Shown: piece after piece, positions 44,199 to 53,179 of the stretch | Layout of the letters: each line of letters starts with the position of its first letter | Numbering within the stretch: the first letter of the stretch is position 1 | Assembly: GCF_010993705.1 (NCBI RefSeq) | Contig: NZ_WOFO01000001.1 | Location: forward strand, 486,598 to 550,597 | Direction: 5' to 3' | Length of the DNA stretch: 64,000 nt | From: Cyclobacterium sp. SYSU L10401 | GTDB lineage: Bacteria; Bacteroidota; Bacteroidia; Cytophagales; Cyclobacteriaceae | Notes under the pieces: model-generated | Told to the model about the DNA's origin: nothing | The model's database searches: none | The model's input: the letters and a program-made list of their open reading frames with translations, nothing else | Program-made: the position numbers and the translations under genes

Positions 44199-44730
44199 CT
44201 TTTCTAATTAAATAACTTCATAAGGTTTTAGCCCATAGGCGAATAAAGGGTGTGTTAGCTTTTTTTTAATAAAACATTATTTTTTTTAAAATTAATAATA
44301 TCTTGATTTTATCAATTCTTCTTTTATAAAATTTTGTTTTTAGTAGATATTAGAAATTATTATATCCCGATAAATCATTGAATCACTAAGTAAAAAACAG
44401 AAACATAAAATATAATTTTGTTTAATTTAGTTTTTGCAGTATTTAGATTTTGCCGGGATATTGGCCATAGCTTTCCTGTTATACTAAAAATGACAATTAA
44501 AAATAAAAAAAATAATAATAGTAATATGATATAATGAAAAATGAATGTTTTATAAAAATTATTCAATTAATTTCTCTTCTGTCGAAACACTTGATTTTTT
44601 ATTTGGAGTAAAACACAAAATGTTTTACACTATCCTTTGCACTATCTATTTATGATTATTTTGTTTTATAAATAAATTGATGGAATTTTGCATTATAAAT
44701 ATTGTTAAAAACCTTAATCTATTTACTAAA
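44199..44730. promoter_or_regulatory. 532-bp AT-rich leader of the SusC/SusD pair, with inverted repeat
   Basis: This stretch holds no convincing gene and is the most AT-rich part of the window. A perfect 8-bp inverted repeat GTAAAACA-CAAAA-TGTTTTAC lies at 44608-44628, about 100 bases before the SusC start, and is a likely operator or mRNA hairpin. TATCCTTTG at 44631-44639, just after it, is a -7-like element with one extra base. The long leader suggests control of the SusC/D pair at transcription or mRNA level, as is common for Bacteroidota sus operons. Confidence 0.45.
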
Positions 44731-47706
44731 ATGAAACGAGTTTTACTAAGCTTGGCATGCACCATGCTGGCGGTAATCTCTGTGCTCGCGCAAAGCAGGA
44801 CTGTGACCGGGACGGTCACTTCTGAAGACGAGCCTCAAGGGATACCCGGTGTGAATGTAAGCGTAAAAGGAACCATGGCAGGGACCATCACAGATATTGA
44901 TGGGACTTACTCACTAACCGTTCCTGAAGGATCAGATGTGCTGGTGTATAGTTTTGTTGGGTTTAATACCCAGGAAATAAGCATTGGCAATCAAAGTCAG
45001 ATTGATATACTCCTAACTCCCGATGTAAAAACCCTGGGAGAAGTATTGGTAGTAGGGTATGGAACCCAATCTTCCAGGTTGTCTGTTCAAAGCATTTCTT
45101 CCCTGGATAATTCCCAAATTGAGGGCATGCCGATATTTACCGCACAGGAGGCATTGCAAGGCCAGGCTGCAGGAGTTCAGTTGACTGGAACTTCCGGAGT
45201 TGGCGGTGCACAACAGAACATCAGGATTCGAGGAGTGGCATCATTGACTGCGGGAGGGTCGCCGCTTTTTGTCGTAGATGGCGTGCCACTGAATGATGGT
45301 AGCAGTTCTGATTATTCCAATACCTCCGGCGCTATTGCCCTTAACCCCTTAATGGAACTGAATCCGAATGAGATAGAGTCTATTTCTGTACTGAAGGACG
45401 CTTCCGCAGTAGCCATTTATGGCTCAAGGGGTGCCAATGGGGTGATTCTGATTGAAACCAAAAAGGGAAAGAGCGGACAATCCAGAATTAATGTGGATTA
45501 CTATCAGGGTGTTCAAACTCCAACTACTGTCCGCCCTTACATGTCGCTTCAACAATACAATCAATACCGTTCATTGAGAACGGATACACCTGCAAGTGAT
45601 TTTCCTCAGCAGGGGTTTGATTGGCCTGATGCGGTCATTCAGCAAGGATCTATATCCAATTTAAACCTGAGTGCTTCCGGTGGGAGTGAAAGTACCACCT
45701 ATTTTATTTCCGGTACCTATTTCAACCAGGATACTTATGCCATGGGAAATGAACTGGACAGGTTTAATGGACGGCTGAACATGACTCATAAGTTTTCTGA
45801 CAAGGCCAGGTTTGGTGCGAATATTGGTTTGGCCAAGACGTATAACGACAGGATCTATTCCGACAACAGTACTTATGCGCCCCTGACCTCTGCCTTCCTT
45901 CATTTGCCCTATACCAGGCCTTATGACGACAATGGTAACTATTCCCGTCTCGGTTTTATCCCAAATCTATTGGCCATAGAAGACCTGGCCATTACCGATT
46001 ACATCACCAGAAGGACTACTGCCAATACTTTTTTTGAGTTGGATATCCTGCCTGATCTGACTTTCAAAACGGATTGGGGAATAGATCAGATCCAGACAGA
46101 AGAGACTTTCAGGTTTCCTGATATCGTAGAACCTACAGGTAGCGGATATAAGAGAATCATACAGGATTACAAATGGTTGTCTACCAATACCTTGAATTAT
46201 GAGAAGTATTTCGGTCCACATTATGTAGCCGGTTTGCTGGGGTATTCTTATGAGCAGGCAGATTTTGCCAGCATGACTGTTGAAGGGTCCGGGTTTGTGA
46301 GTGATCGGCTGCCCAACGTGGCCTCTGCAGCAACGCCCACCATTACAAGTTCAACAGGCACCAATTGGAGATTGGCCTCCTATTTTGCCAGGGTCAATTA
46401 CCGCTATGATGATAAATTCTTGTTTGAAGGTAGTGCCAGGAGAGACGGTTCTTCCCGATTTGGTGCAGATAATCGTTATGGTAACTTTTGGGCACTCTCT
46501 GCAGGTTGGATCATTTCAGAGGAAGAATTTTTAAAAAACAATAGTTTTCTGGATTATCTGAAATTGAATACCAGTTACGGTACCTCCGGAAATGACAGGA
46601 TCAGTAACTTTGAGTCATTAGGACTTTATCAGGCAGGTACCCTTGGAGATTATGCGGGAAGCCCTGGAATTTACCCAAGTCAACCCGCCAACCCTTTGCT
46701 TGGATGGGAAGAATCAGCTCAATTTGATGTAACATTAAATGCTGCGCTGTTTAATAGCCGTCTGGAAATAGAAACCTCTTTCTGGAACAAGGATACCGAA
46801 GGCTTATTGCTGGATGTACCCATTCCTTACACGACCGGTTACGCCAGTCTGACCCAAAATGCAGGTACGATGAGGAATAGAGGGGTTGATTTAATGATCA
46901 AGTCAGTGAATGTGCAGACGCCTTCCTTTGAATGGAGTACTACATTGAATGTTGGCTTTCTGAAAAATGAAGTGCTGGAATTGCCCGGGGCATCTGAAGA
47001 CAATGAAGGCAGAAGGTTTGTGGAAGGTTCTGCCAGCCAAAGAGCCATTGAAGGGCATCCGGTAAATACTTTCTACCTGGTAAGGTATAATGGTATCAAC
47101 CCTGAAACGGGAGAAGCGGAATGGTTGAACAAGGATGGTGAACCTACCAATACCTACAGTGCCAATGACCGGGTGATTGTCGGATCAGCTATCCCCAGGG
47201 TTTCCGGTGGAATTACCAATACCTTTTCTTATAAAGGTTTGCAGCTTTCCGCATTGATTACCTTTGTGGAAGGAAACCACATCATGTATGATGACTTGCG
47301 GTTTTTGTACAATCCCAATAACCTGAACAGCTTTAACCTGGATCCGCAGTTGCTGAATTACTGGACCGAGGACAATAGGAATAGCTTCGCTCCCAGGTTA
47401 AATGGAGATACCCAGTCCAATTTCGGTCAACGGTCAACACTTCACCTCCGTAAGGGAGACCATATCCGCTTAAGGAATCTTTCCCTTACCTATAACATTC
47501 CTTCCACTGTATTGGAAAACACGAAGATAATTCGGACTGCGAGGGTTTACGGGATGTTGCAAAATTTCCTGACCATTTCAAACCTGGAGGACGGTCTTGA
47601 GCCTGAAGTCAATGATGGTGGAGACAATAACCAGCGGCAGGGTGAATCTTTCTTTACTCCGGCACAGGCTAAATCTTTTACCCTGGGTGTTTCATTAGGA
47701 TTCTAA
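44731..47706 (+). CDS. SusC/RagA family TonB-linked outer-membrane protein
   Basis: A 991-residue TonB-dependent transporter. A signal peptide (MKRVLLSLACTMLAVISVLAQ) follows the ATG at 44731; an in-frame ATG at 44677 adds 18 residues before it and is not preferred. Residues about 24-105 are a carboxypeptidase-regulatory-like sandwich (GIPGVNVSVKGT; YSFVGFNTQEI), followed by the TonB box/plug region with GEVLVVGYGTQ and the SusC signature VLKDASAVAIYGSRGANGVI. The rest is the 22-strand barrel ending in SLGF. It imports oligosaccharides or other polymers together with the SusD partner 13 bases downstream. No glycosidase, HTCS or anti-sigma gene is near, so its substrate is unclear. Confidence 0.97.
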   Translation: MKRVLLSLACTMLAVISVLAQSRTVTGTVTSEDEPQGIPGVNVSVKGTMAGTITDIDGTYSLTVPEGSDVLVYSFVGFNTQEISIGNQSQIDILLTPDVKTLGEVLVVGYGTQSSRLSVQSISSLDNSQIEGMPIFTAQEALQGQAAGVQLTGTSGVGGAQQNIRIRGVASLTAGGSPLFVVDGVPLNDGSSSDYSNTSGAIALNPLMELNPNEIESISVLKDASAVAIYGSRGANGVILIETKKGKSGQSRINVDYYQGVQTPTTVRPYMSLQQYNQYRSLRTDTPASDFPQQGFDWPDAVIQQGSISNLNLSASGGSESTTYFISGTYFNQDTYAMGNELDRFNGRLNMTHKFSDKARFGANIGLAKTYNDRIYSDNSTYAPLTSAFLHLPYTRPYDDNGNYSRLGFIPNLLAIEDLAITDYITRRTTANTFFELDILPDLTFKTDWGIDQIQTEETFRFPDIVEPTGSGYKRIIQDYKWLSTNTLNYEKYFGPHYVAGLLGYSYEQADFASMTVEGSGFVSDRLPNVASAATPTITSSTGTNWRLASYFARVNYRYDDKFLFEGSARRDGSSRFGADNRYGNFWALSAGWIISEEEFLKNNSFLDYLKLNTSYGTSGNDRISNFESLGLYQAGTLGDYAGSPGIYPSQPANPLLGWEESAQFDVTLNAALFNSRLEIETSFWNKDTEGLLLDVPIPYTTGYASLTQNAGTMRNRGVDLMIKSVNVQTPSFEWSTTLNVGFLKNEVLELPGASEDNEGRRFVEGSASQRAIEGHPVNTFYLVRYNGINPETGEAEWLNKDGEPTNTYSANDRVIVGSAIPRVSGGITNTFSYKGLQLSALITFVEGNHIMYDDLRFLYNPNNLNSFNLDPQLLNYWTEDNRNSFAPRLNGDTQSNFGQRSTLHLRKGDHIRLRNLSLTYNIPSTVLENTKIIRTARVYGMLQNFLTISNLEDGLEPEVNDGGDNNQRQGESFFTPAQAKSFTLGVSLGF

Positions 47707-47719
47707 AAATAGCTTAGAC

Positions 47720-49138
47720 ATGAAAAATTTAACAAAAATATTATTTACAGGATTGCTGGCAGGAAGCCTGACAGCTTGTGAGGATTTGCAAATTGATCCC
47801 CAGCAGTCCCTTTCTACTGAGTTGGCCTTTGCTGACAGGCAGGCGGTGGAAGGATCTTTACTTGGTGTATATTCCTTGTCTCAGGAATTTGAGGTATTTG
47901 GATCCCTGCCCCATGTGATTTCAGACTTTCAAGCCGATAACGTAGATTTTATCGGTTCATTTCCTACTTTGCAGGACATCAGGCTGTACGCTACCCAATC
48001 GGATAATGCCACCATCAGGGATCTTTGGAGAAGGCACTATCGGGCTATACTGGCGGCCAATGCAGTGATTCAATTTACTCCTGATTCCCCTGATGAAAAC
48101 CTGACTGCTGAGGAAAGGGCGCAATTTGTAGCTGAGGCAAAATTTATGCGGGCACTGTTGATGTTTCAGATGGTCAACCTATTTGCCCAGCCCATCCAGC
48201 AGGGTGGTGAAGCTACACCAGGTATTCCAATTGTAACGGATGCCTTTACCGGTGAAATAGTTGGTTATCCAAGAAATACTGTTGGAGAAGTACATGCCTT
48301 TATTTTGGATGACCTGACCTCCGCTGTGTCAGATTTGCCGACTTCTTACGGTACGGCTTCATTTACCAGAGGCAGGGCCACCCAGGGAGCGGCCAACGCA
48401 CTGCTATCCAGGGTGCATCTTTACCGCGGTGAGTGGCAGCAGGCTGCAGATCGGGCTCAAAATGTATTAGATGAGGAGGACTTGTATGGTTTGGCTGCTA
48501 ATTTTGGTTTTTGGGGAGAAAATAATGCAGAATTTGTTTTCGCCATTCAAAATTCGGAGATAGACAATGGGAGAACAGGCTCTGGCGGATGGGCATCTTA
48601 TTACAACCCTGCCGAAGATGGTGCCAGAGGTGATGCCCCATTTTCGGACTACCTGCTGGAAGCCTATGCGGCCAATGATCGCAGGTTGACAGAAATTTCT
48701 AAAGAAGGAGACAATGGCAGGATTTATACCACCAAATTTCCTGATGCGATCAATAATTCTGACAATTCTCCGGTCATCAGGACCACGGAAGTAGTCCTGA
48801 ACAGGGCCGAAGCCCTGGCACAATTGGATGGAATCAACCAAACCTCACTGGACTTGATCAATGAGTTGAGGGAAAGGGCCGGACTGGCTGAAGTAGCAGC
48901 AGGAGATTTTTCAGGAAAAGAAGATTTTGTAGATTTTATACTGGAGGAAAGAAGAAAGGAGTTGGCCTTTGAAGGTCACCGGAGAATGGATCTTTTGAGG
49001 TATGGGAGAGCTTTACGTCCTGAAGGAGATGACCATTATACCGCTTCTCAGGCCGGACAGGACAAGACCATCCTGCCCATTCCACAAAGAGAACTGGACA
49101 TCAATCCTGAATTGGTTCAGAATGATGGATACAATTAA
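47720..49138 (+). CDS. RagB/SusD family nutrient-binding lipoprotein
   Basis: A 472-residue surface lipoprotein (lipobox LTAC, Cys near residue 20) that forms the lid of the SusC channel. It shows the SusD TPR-like helices (LWRRHYRAILAANAVIQF; FVAEAKFMRALLMFQMVNLF) and the C-terminal SusD_RagB tail (ERRKELAFEGHRRMDLLRYG; ILPIPQRELDINPELVQNDGY), which is almost a family consensus. The 13-base gap to SusC shows one operon. The pair ends with its own terminator and is isolated from other utilisation genes. Confidence 0.97.
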   Translation: MKNLTKILFTGLLAGSLTACEDLQIDPQQSLSTELAFADRQAVEGSLLGVYSLSQEFEVFGSLPHVISDFQADNVDFIGSFPTLQDIRLYATQSDNATIRDLWRRHYRAILAANAVIQFTPDSPDENLTAEERAQFVAEAKFMRALLMFQMVNLFAQPIQQGGEATPGIPIVTDAFTGEIVGYPRNTVGEVHAFILDDLTSAVSDLPTSYGTASFTRGRATQGAANALLSRVHLYRGEWQQAADRAQNVLDEEDLYGLAANFGFWGENNAEFVFAIQNSEIDNGRTGSGGWASYYNPAEDGARGDAPFSDYLLEAYAANDRRLTEISKEGDNGRIYTTKFPDAINNSDNSPVIRTTEVVLNRAEALAQLDGINQTSLDLINELRERAGLAEVAAGDFSGKEDFVDFILEERRKELAFEGHRRMDLLRYGRALRPEGDDHYTASQAGQDKTILPIPQRELDINPELVQNDGYN

Positions 49139-49152
49139 AAAGACTTGAATAG

Positions 49153-49191
49153 AAAAAGCCACCTTCTGATTTTCGAGGGTGGCTTTTTTTT
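49153..49191 (+). terminator. Rho-independent terminator after SusD
   Basis: GCCACC / GGTGGC, flanked by a five-A run and a T run so the stem extends to 11 bp, with a 14-base loop. It ends the SusC/D transcript. Bases 49192-49365 hold no gene. Confidence 0.88.
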
Positions 49192-49365
49192 GGCTAAAAC
49201 CGTTGATTTTCCCGGTTTCATTTTGCCCGGGGAACGGTAGAAATCAGCCAATTTGAGATTTAACCATCCTTTTGGATTCCAATATAAAGTTGAAAAGTGC
49301 CAGTAAAAGGCTGATGTTGGAGTAATTTAGGTGGAAGAACAGGAATCATTTTGCCAGTTTCGGCT

Positions 49366-49857
49366 TCAATCCAGCTTTAAAATCCCCGAAGTTTTATCTT
49401 TTCTGGTGATCAGACTCTTGGGATTGCGGTTTTTATAGAAGTTGATTATGTTTTGCTGCTGGGGGAAATCGTCAATTAGTAGGTTATTGTAGATGGTCAC
49501 CTGATCAGGAGATGGAATTTTTTCTGACTCCATATAAAACCAGGCTGCATCGGCTTCTACTTCATGTCCCAAATACCTGAGAGTAAGCGTGTCCCCCTGA
49601 ATAAGGATAGCATTGTGGGTCAAAAGGTACTCCTCTATCAGCAAATCCAGCGCTTCGGGTTTTTCCGGGGATAAGAAGTTGATCCTATCACCGTTCTTAT
49701 TTGACAGGGCTTCCTCCAGATCATCCCAGAAGATTTTTTGGGCGATTTCAATGGTCTGGTTGGTTTCATTGTAAACCATGTCAGTAAGGCTGATGTAAAA
49801 CGGATGCATGCCCAGCCAAAAGGGAATCAGTGCTACCAATAATTTGATTGCAAGCAT
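49366..49857 (-). CDS. DUF6702 family protein
   Basis: A 163-residue exported or membrane-anchored protein with one N-terminal hydrophobic segment (LLVALIPFWLGMHPFYIS), which could be an uncleaved signal anchor. The family features are the HPFYISLTDMVYNETNQTIEIAQKIFWDDLEEAL opening and the later LRYLGHEVEADAAWFYME strand; this is the Bacteroidota family DUF6702, of unknown function. It is divergent from the HupE gene, 88 bases away. In several Bacteroidota genomes, as I recall them, DUF6702, HupE and an M1 peptidase occur together, which supports a shared but unknown role. Confidence 0.82.
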   Translation of the reverse strand: MLAIKLLVALIPFWLGMHPFYISLTDMVYNETNQTIEIAQKIFWDDLEEALSNKNGDRINFLSPEKPEALDLLIEEYLLTHNAILIQGDTLTLRYLGHEVEADAAWFYMESEKIPSPDQVTIYNNLLIDDFPQQQNIINFYKNRNPKSLITRKDKTSGILKLD

Positions 49858-49945
49858 TTAGAAGGAGATTTTTTGTTTAATCTGTAAAATATGCATTAAT
49901 ATTACAACAAAATTTTCAAACTAAAGTAAAACATTTACCAGTCCT

Positions 49946-50527
49946 ATGAGTCAATTTCAGTTGTATTTTAATCTGGGAATCCAACATATTCTTGATCTGA
50001 AAGGTTTTGATCACATTCTTTTCGTTATATCTCTGGCTGTAATCTATATGCTGCGGGATTGGGGTAAAATTGTCATTTTGGTTACTGCTTTTACCATCGG
50101 ACATTCCCTGACACTGGCCCTGGCGACATTGGAATTGGTCAGGATTAATTCAGCTTTGGTAGAGTTTTTAATTCCGGTTACCATTGCTATCACCGCCTTT
50201 ACCAATATTCTAAAGCCCAGGCCTTCGGGAGGCAGGGGCTTGCAGCTCAATTATCTGTTTGCTTTATTTTTCGGATTGATTCATGGCCTGGGTTTTTCCA
50301 ATTACCTGCGGTCACTATTGGGTAGAGAGCAATCTATATTTCAGCCATTACTGGCTTTTAACTTAGGCCTGGAAGTAGGCCAATTGGTCATTGTAGTCTT
50401 GTTTTTAATCGCCTCATCCCTGGTAGTGGGTATTTTTGGGGTAAGCCGCAAGGAATGGGTGCTGGTCATCTCCTCCATTATCCTGGGAATGGCTACCATG
50501 ATGATTATTGAGAACAAGTATTGGTAA
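49946..50527 (+). CDS. HupE/UreJ family membrane protein
   Basis: A 193-residue integral membrane protein with about six helices. The HupE signature is seen as GFDHILFVISL (residues about 17-27), TAFTIGHSLTLALA, and FGLIHGLGFSNYL, with the His residues at the membrane face that could bind a metal ion. HupE/UreJ proteins are linked to nickel or cobalt uptake for hydrogenases and ureases, but the Bacteroidota versions are far from any such enzyme, as here, so nickel transport is not demonstrated. It is divergent from DUF6702 and is followed 111 bases later by an M1 peptidase gene. Confidence 0.88.
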   Translation: MSQFQLYFNLGIQHILDLKGFDHILFVISLAVIYMLRDWGKIVILVTAFTIGHSLTLALATLELVRINSALVEFLIPVTIAITAFTNILKPRPSGGRGLQLNYLFALFFGLIHGLGFSNYLRSLLGREQSIFQPLLAFNLGLEVGQLVIVVLFLIASSLVVGIFGVSRKEWVLVISSIILGMATMMIIENKYW

Positions 50528-50638
50528 GAACATAGAATTTTTTAAAAAAGAAAGCCTTTATTTTAATCATTATTTGTTAAATTTCAACATAAAATAAATA
50601 ATCTGGTCTATTTGAAATCCACTTGGAATAAAACATCT

Positions 50639-52960
50639 ATGAAAAATATCCTACTCCTTTTGCTGTCTTTTATGGTTTTTTATGGATCCGTATTGGCGCA
50701 GGTCGATGAACAAAGGCATGGCAATCGTTTTGAACAATTGGGTCCAATGCTTCGATCGCCTAATGTCTACCGGACAGCCTCGGGTGCTCCCGGACATCAG
50801 TATTGGCAACAAAAAGCAAATTATGAGATTGAAGTAGAGTTAAACGATGACAATCAATCCATAAGGGGTAAGGAGAAGGTAACCTATTACAATGAGTCAC
50901 CTGATCCGCTGGATTATCTCTGGGTGCAATTGGACCAGAATCAGCGGGATAAGGACTCCGAAACACCTAAGATATCCGGTAATAGTATCCAGCCAAAAAT
51001 GAGCTTACGGCAGTTGCAGGGGATTATCTGGCATGACATGGAACTTGGATTAAAAATCTATTCGGTGCTTGATGAGCAGGGAAGCGAGATTCCTGCCACC
51101 GTTAATCATACCATGATGAGACTGGATCTGGCGCAGCCATTGCTGCCAGGAGAAAGTTTTACTTTTCACATCGAATGGAGTTTTAATATCCATGACCGGA
51201 TGAGCTTTATTGGAGGCAGGCCTGGATACGAATATTTTGAAGACGACGGTAATTACCTTTATACCATGGCCGAATGGTTTCCACGGATGGCGGTTTATTC
51301 GGATTTTGAAGGGTGGCAAAACAAGCAATTTGTGGGCAGAGGAGAATTTGCCCTCGTTTTTGGAGACTATCAGGTCGCCATAACTGTGCCTGCTGACCAC
51401 ATGGTAGGAGCCACAGGTGTATTGCAAAACCCGGAAGAGGTACTCAGCGGCAAAGAAATGGAGCGATGGAATCAGGCCAAATCTTCTTTTGATGAGCCTG
51501 TGATTATCCGTACTCAAGGAGAGGCAGAAAAACTGGAGAAGGGCAAGTCAACAGCAAAAAAAACCTGGGTATATCATGCGGATAATGTCCGGGATTTTGC
51601 CTGGACCTCCTCAAGAAAATTTATATGGGATGCCATGGCAGTAAAATTGGGAGGGAAGGAAGTAATGGCCATGTCCTATTATGCCAAGGAAGCCAACCCG
51701 CTTTGGGAACAGTATTCTACCCGCGTCGTTGCGCATACCTTGAAGTCCTATTCTGCACGTACTTTCGATTATCCCTATCCGGTGGCCATTTCCGTTGAAG
51801 CCACCAATGGCATGGAATACCCCATGATCTGTTTCAATTATGGCAGGCCGGATACTGATGGCACCTATACAGCAGCCATCAAATATGGGATGATATCCGT
51901 GATAATTCATGAAGTGGGACATAACTTCTTTCCGATGATTGTTAATTCCGATGAAAGGCAATGGACCTGGATGGATGAAGGATTAAACACTTTTTTACAG
52001 TTTCTGGCTGAGCAGGAGTGGGAGCGGGATTATCCCTCCAGAAGAGGGCCGGCCCACAAGATTGCCCCATACATGCGCAGTGAGAAGCACCTGTTGGAGC
52101 CTATCATGACCAATTCGGAGAACATCATCCAATTTGGGCCCAACGCTTACGCCAAACCGGCTACTGCCTTGAATGTCCTACGGGAGACCGTGATGGGCAG
52201 AGACTTGTTTGATTATGCATTTAAAAAATATGCACAGCGGTGGATGTTTAAGCACCCCACCCCAGATGATTTCTTCAGAACCCTTGAGGATGCTTCAGCC
52301 GTGGACCTGGACTGGTTCTGGAGAGGCTGGTTTTATGGTACAGACCCCGTGGACATGGCCATTCAGGATGTGAAATGGTACAAAATTGACAGCAAAAAAC
52401 CCGAAGAGATAAAAGCTGACGAGCGGGAAGCTTTCGAGCGGGAAGAGGCATATATTTCCAAAACCAGGAATTCCACTGCCATTCCTGAGACATATGTGGA
52501 AAAAGATCCAAAAGCGGCAGATTTTTACAACAGCTATGACGCTTTCAGGGTAGGCCCTGAGGATGAAAAAGCGTACAATAACTTTATCCAGAGCCTCAGC
52601 GGGGAGGAAAGGGCCATGCTGGAAAGCGGATTGAATTTTTATGAAATCAGCTTCGAGAATCTTGGTGGACTGGTCATGCCCATCATTCTGGAATTTCATT
52701 ACCAGGACGGGACTACGGAAATAGAAAGAATTCCAGCGCAGATTTGGCGCCTCGATGAATATGAAGTAAGTAAGGTATTTGCTAAAGAGAAAGAGGTGGC
52801 CCGGGTTGTACTGGACCCTTACAGGGAGACGGCCGACATTGATGAAAACAACAATTACTGGCCGAGACAATTTCAACCTTCTAAGTTTGAACTGTTCAAG
52901 CAGCAAATGCCGGCCAGAGGAACATCATCCGGCCCCAATCCCATGAAAAAGAATAAGTAA
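50639..52960 (+). CDS. M1 family metallopeptidase (aminopeptidase N-like), exported
   Basis: A 773-residue zinc peptidase with a cleavable signal peptide (LLLLLSFMVFYGSVLAQ). The catalytic site is HEVGHNFFPMIVNSDERQWTWMDEGLN, the HExxH with the third zinc ligand Glu 18 residues later, and the substrate-binding GxMEN-type motif reads GMEYP, as in the Bacteroidota subgroup. Residues from 1 to about 330 form the beta-saddle and the C-terminal 250 residues the helical or Ig-like part. It should trim peptides in the periplasm. I use ATG 50639; the TTG at 50612 would add nine residues before the signal. It is the third gene of the DUF6702/HupE group and ends 160 bases before a bidirectional terminator. 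Confidence 0.95.
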   Translation: MKNILLLLLSFMVFYGSVLAQVDEQRHGNRFEQLGPMLRSPNVYRTASGAPGHQYWQQKANYEIEVELNDDNQSIRGKEKVTYYNESPDPLDYLWVQLDQNQRDKDSETPKISGNSIQPKMSLRQLQGIIWHDMELGLKIYSVLDEQGSEIPATVNHTMMRLDLAQPLLPGESFTFHIEWSFNIHDRMSFIGGRPGYEYFEDDGNYLYTMAEWFPRMAVYSDFEGWQNKQFVGRGEFALVFGDYQVAITVPADHMVGATGVLQNPEEVLSGKEMERWNQAKSSFDEPVIIRTQGEAEKLEKGKSTAKKTWVYHADNVRDFAWTSSRKFIWDAMAVKLGGKEVMAMSYYAKEANPLWEQYSTRVVAHTLKSYSARTFDYPYPVAISVEATNGMEYPMICFNYGRPDTDGTYTAAIKYGMISVIIHEVGHNFFPMIVNSDERQWTWMDEGLNTFLQFLAEQEWERDYPSRRGPAHKIAPYMRSEKHLLEPIMTNSENIIQFGPNAYAKPATALNVLRETVMGRDLFDYAFKKYAQRWMFKHPTPDDFFRTLEDASAVDLDWFWRGWFYGTDPVDMAIQDVKWYKIDSKKPEEIKADEREAFEREEAYISKTRNSTAIPETYVEKDPKAADFYNSYDAFRVGPEDEKAYNNFIQSLSGEERAMLESGLNFYEISFENLGGLVMPIILEFHYQDGTTEIERIPAQIWRLDEYEVSKVFAKEKEVARVVLDPYRETADIDENNNYWPRQFQPSKFELFKQQMPARGTSSGPNPMKKNK

Positions 52961-53120
52961 ATGGAGACATGGTGTCCCTACTTACCAGGGAGCCGTTGTA
53001 AGGCCGGGTAGTTTCAGTTAACGCTGACAAGAAGGGTAAAGTCAATAGGAAAACAAAAAATAAAACTGACTAGCGGGAATTAGATTCCTATTTTAGCTTA
53101 TTCAACATGTGTTGATGTCA

Positions 53121-53158
53121 AAAAAAAAGAAGAGGCAATTTAACTGCCTCTTCTTTTT
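53121..53158. terminator. Bidirectional terminator between the M1 peptidase and amtB
   Basis: GAAGAGGCA / TGCCTCTTC, a 9-bp stem with a 7-base loop, flanked by eight A on the left and five T on the right, so it can stop transcripts from both sides. Bases 52961-53120 contain no gene. Confidence 0.9.
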
Positions 53159-53179
53159 AGTTTCATTTGCGGGTAAAGT

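Noticed and set aside
44375-44566. 63-residue minus-strand ORF, hydrophobic, in the SusC leader
   Set aside because: Low-complexity Ile/Leu/Phe composition follows from the very AT-rich DNA; no ribosome site or family pattern. It is better explained as non-coding leader.
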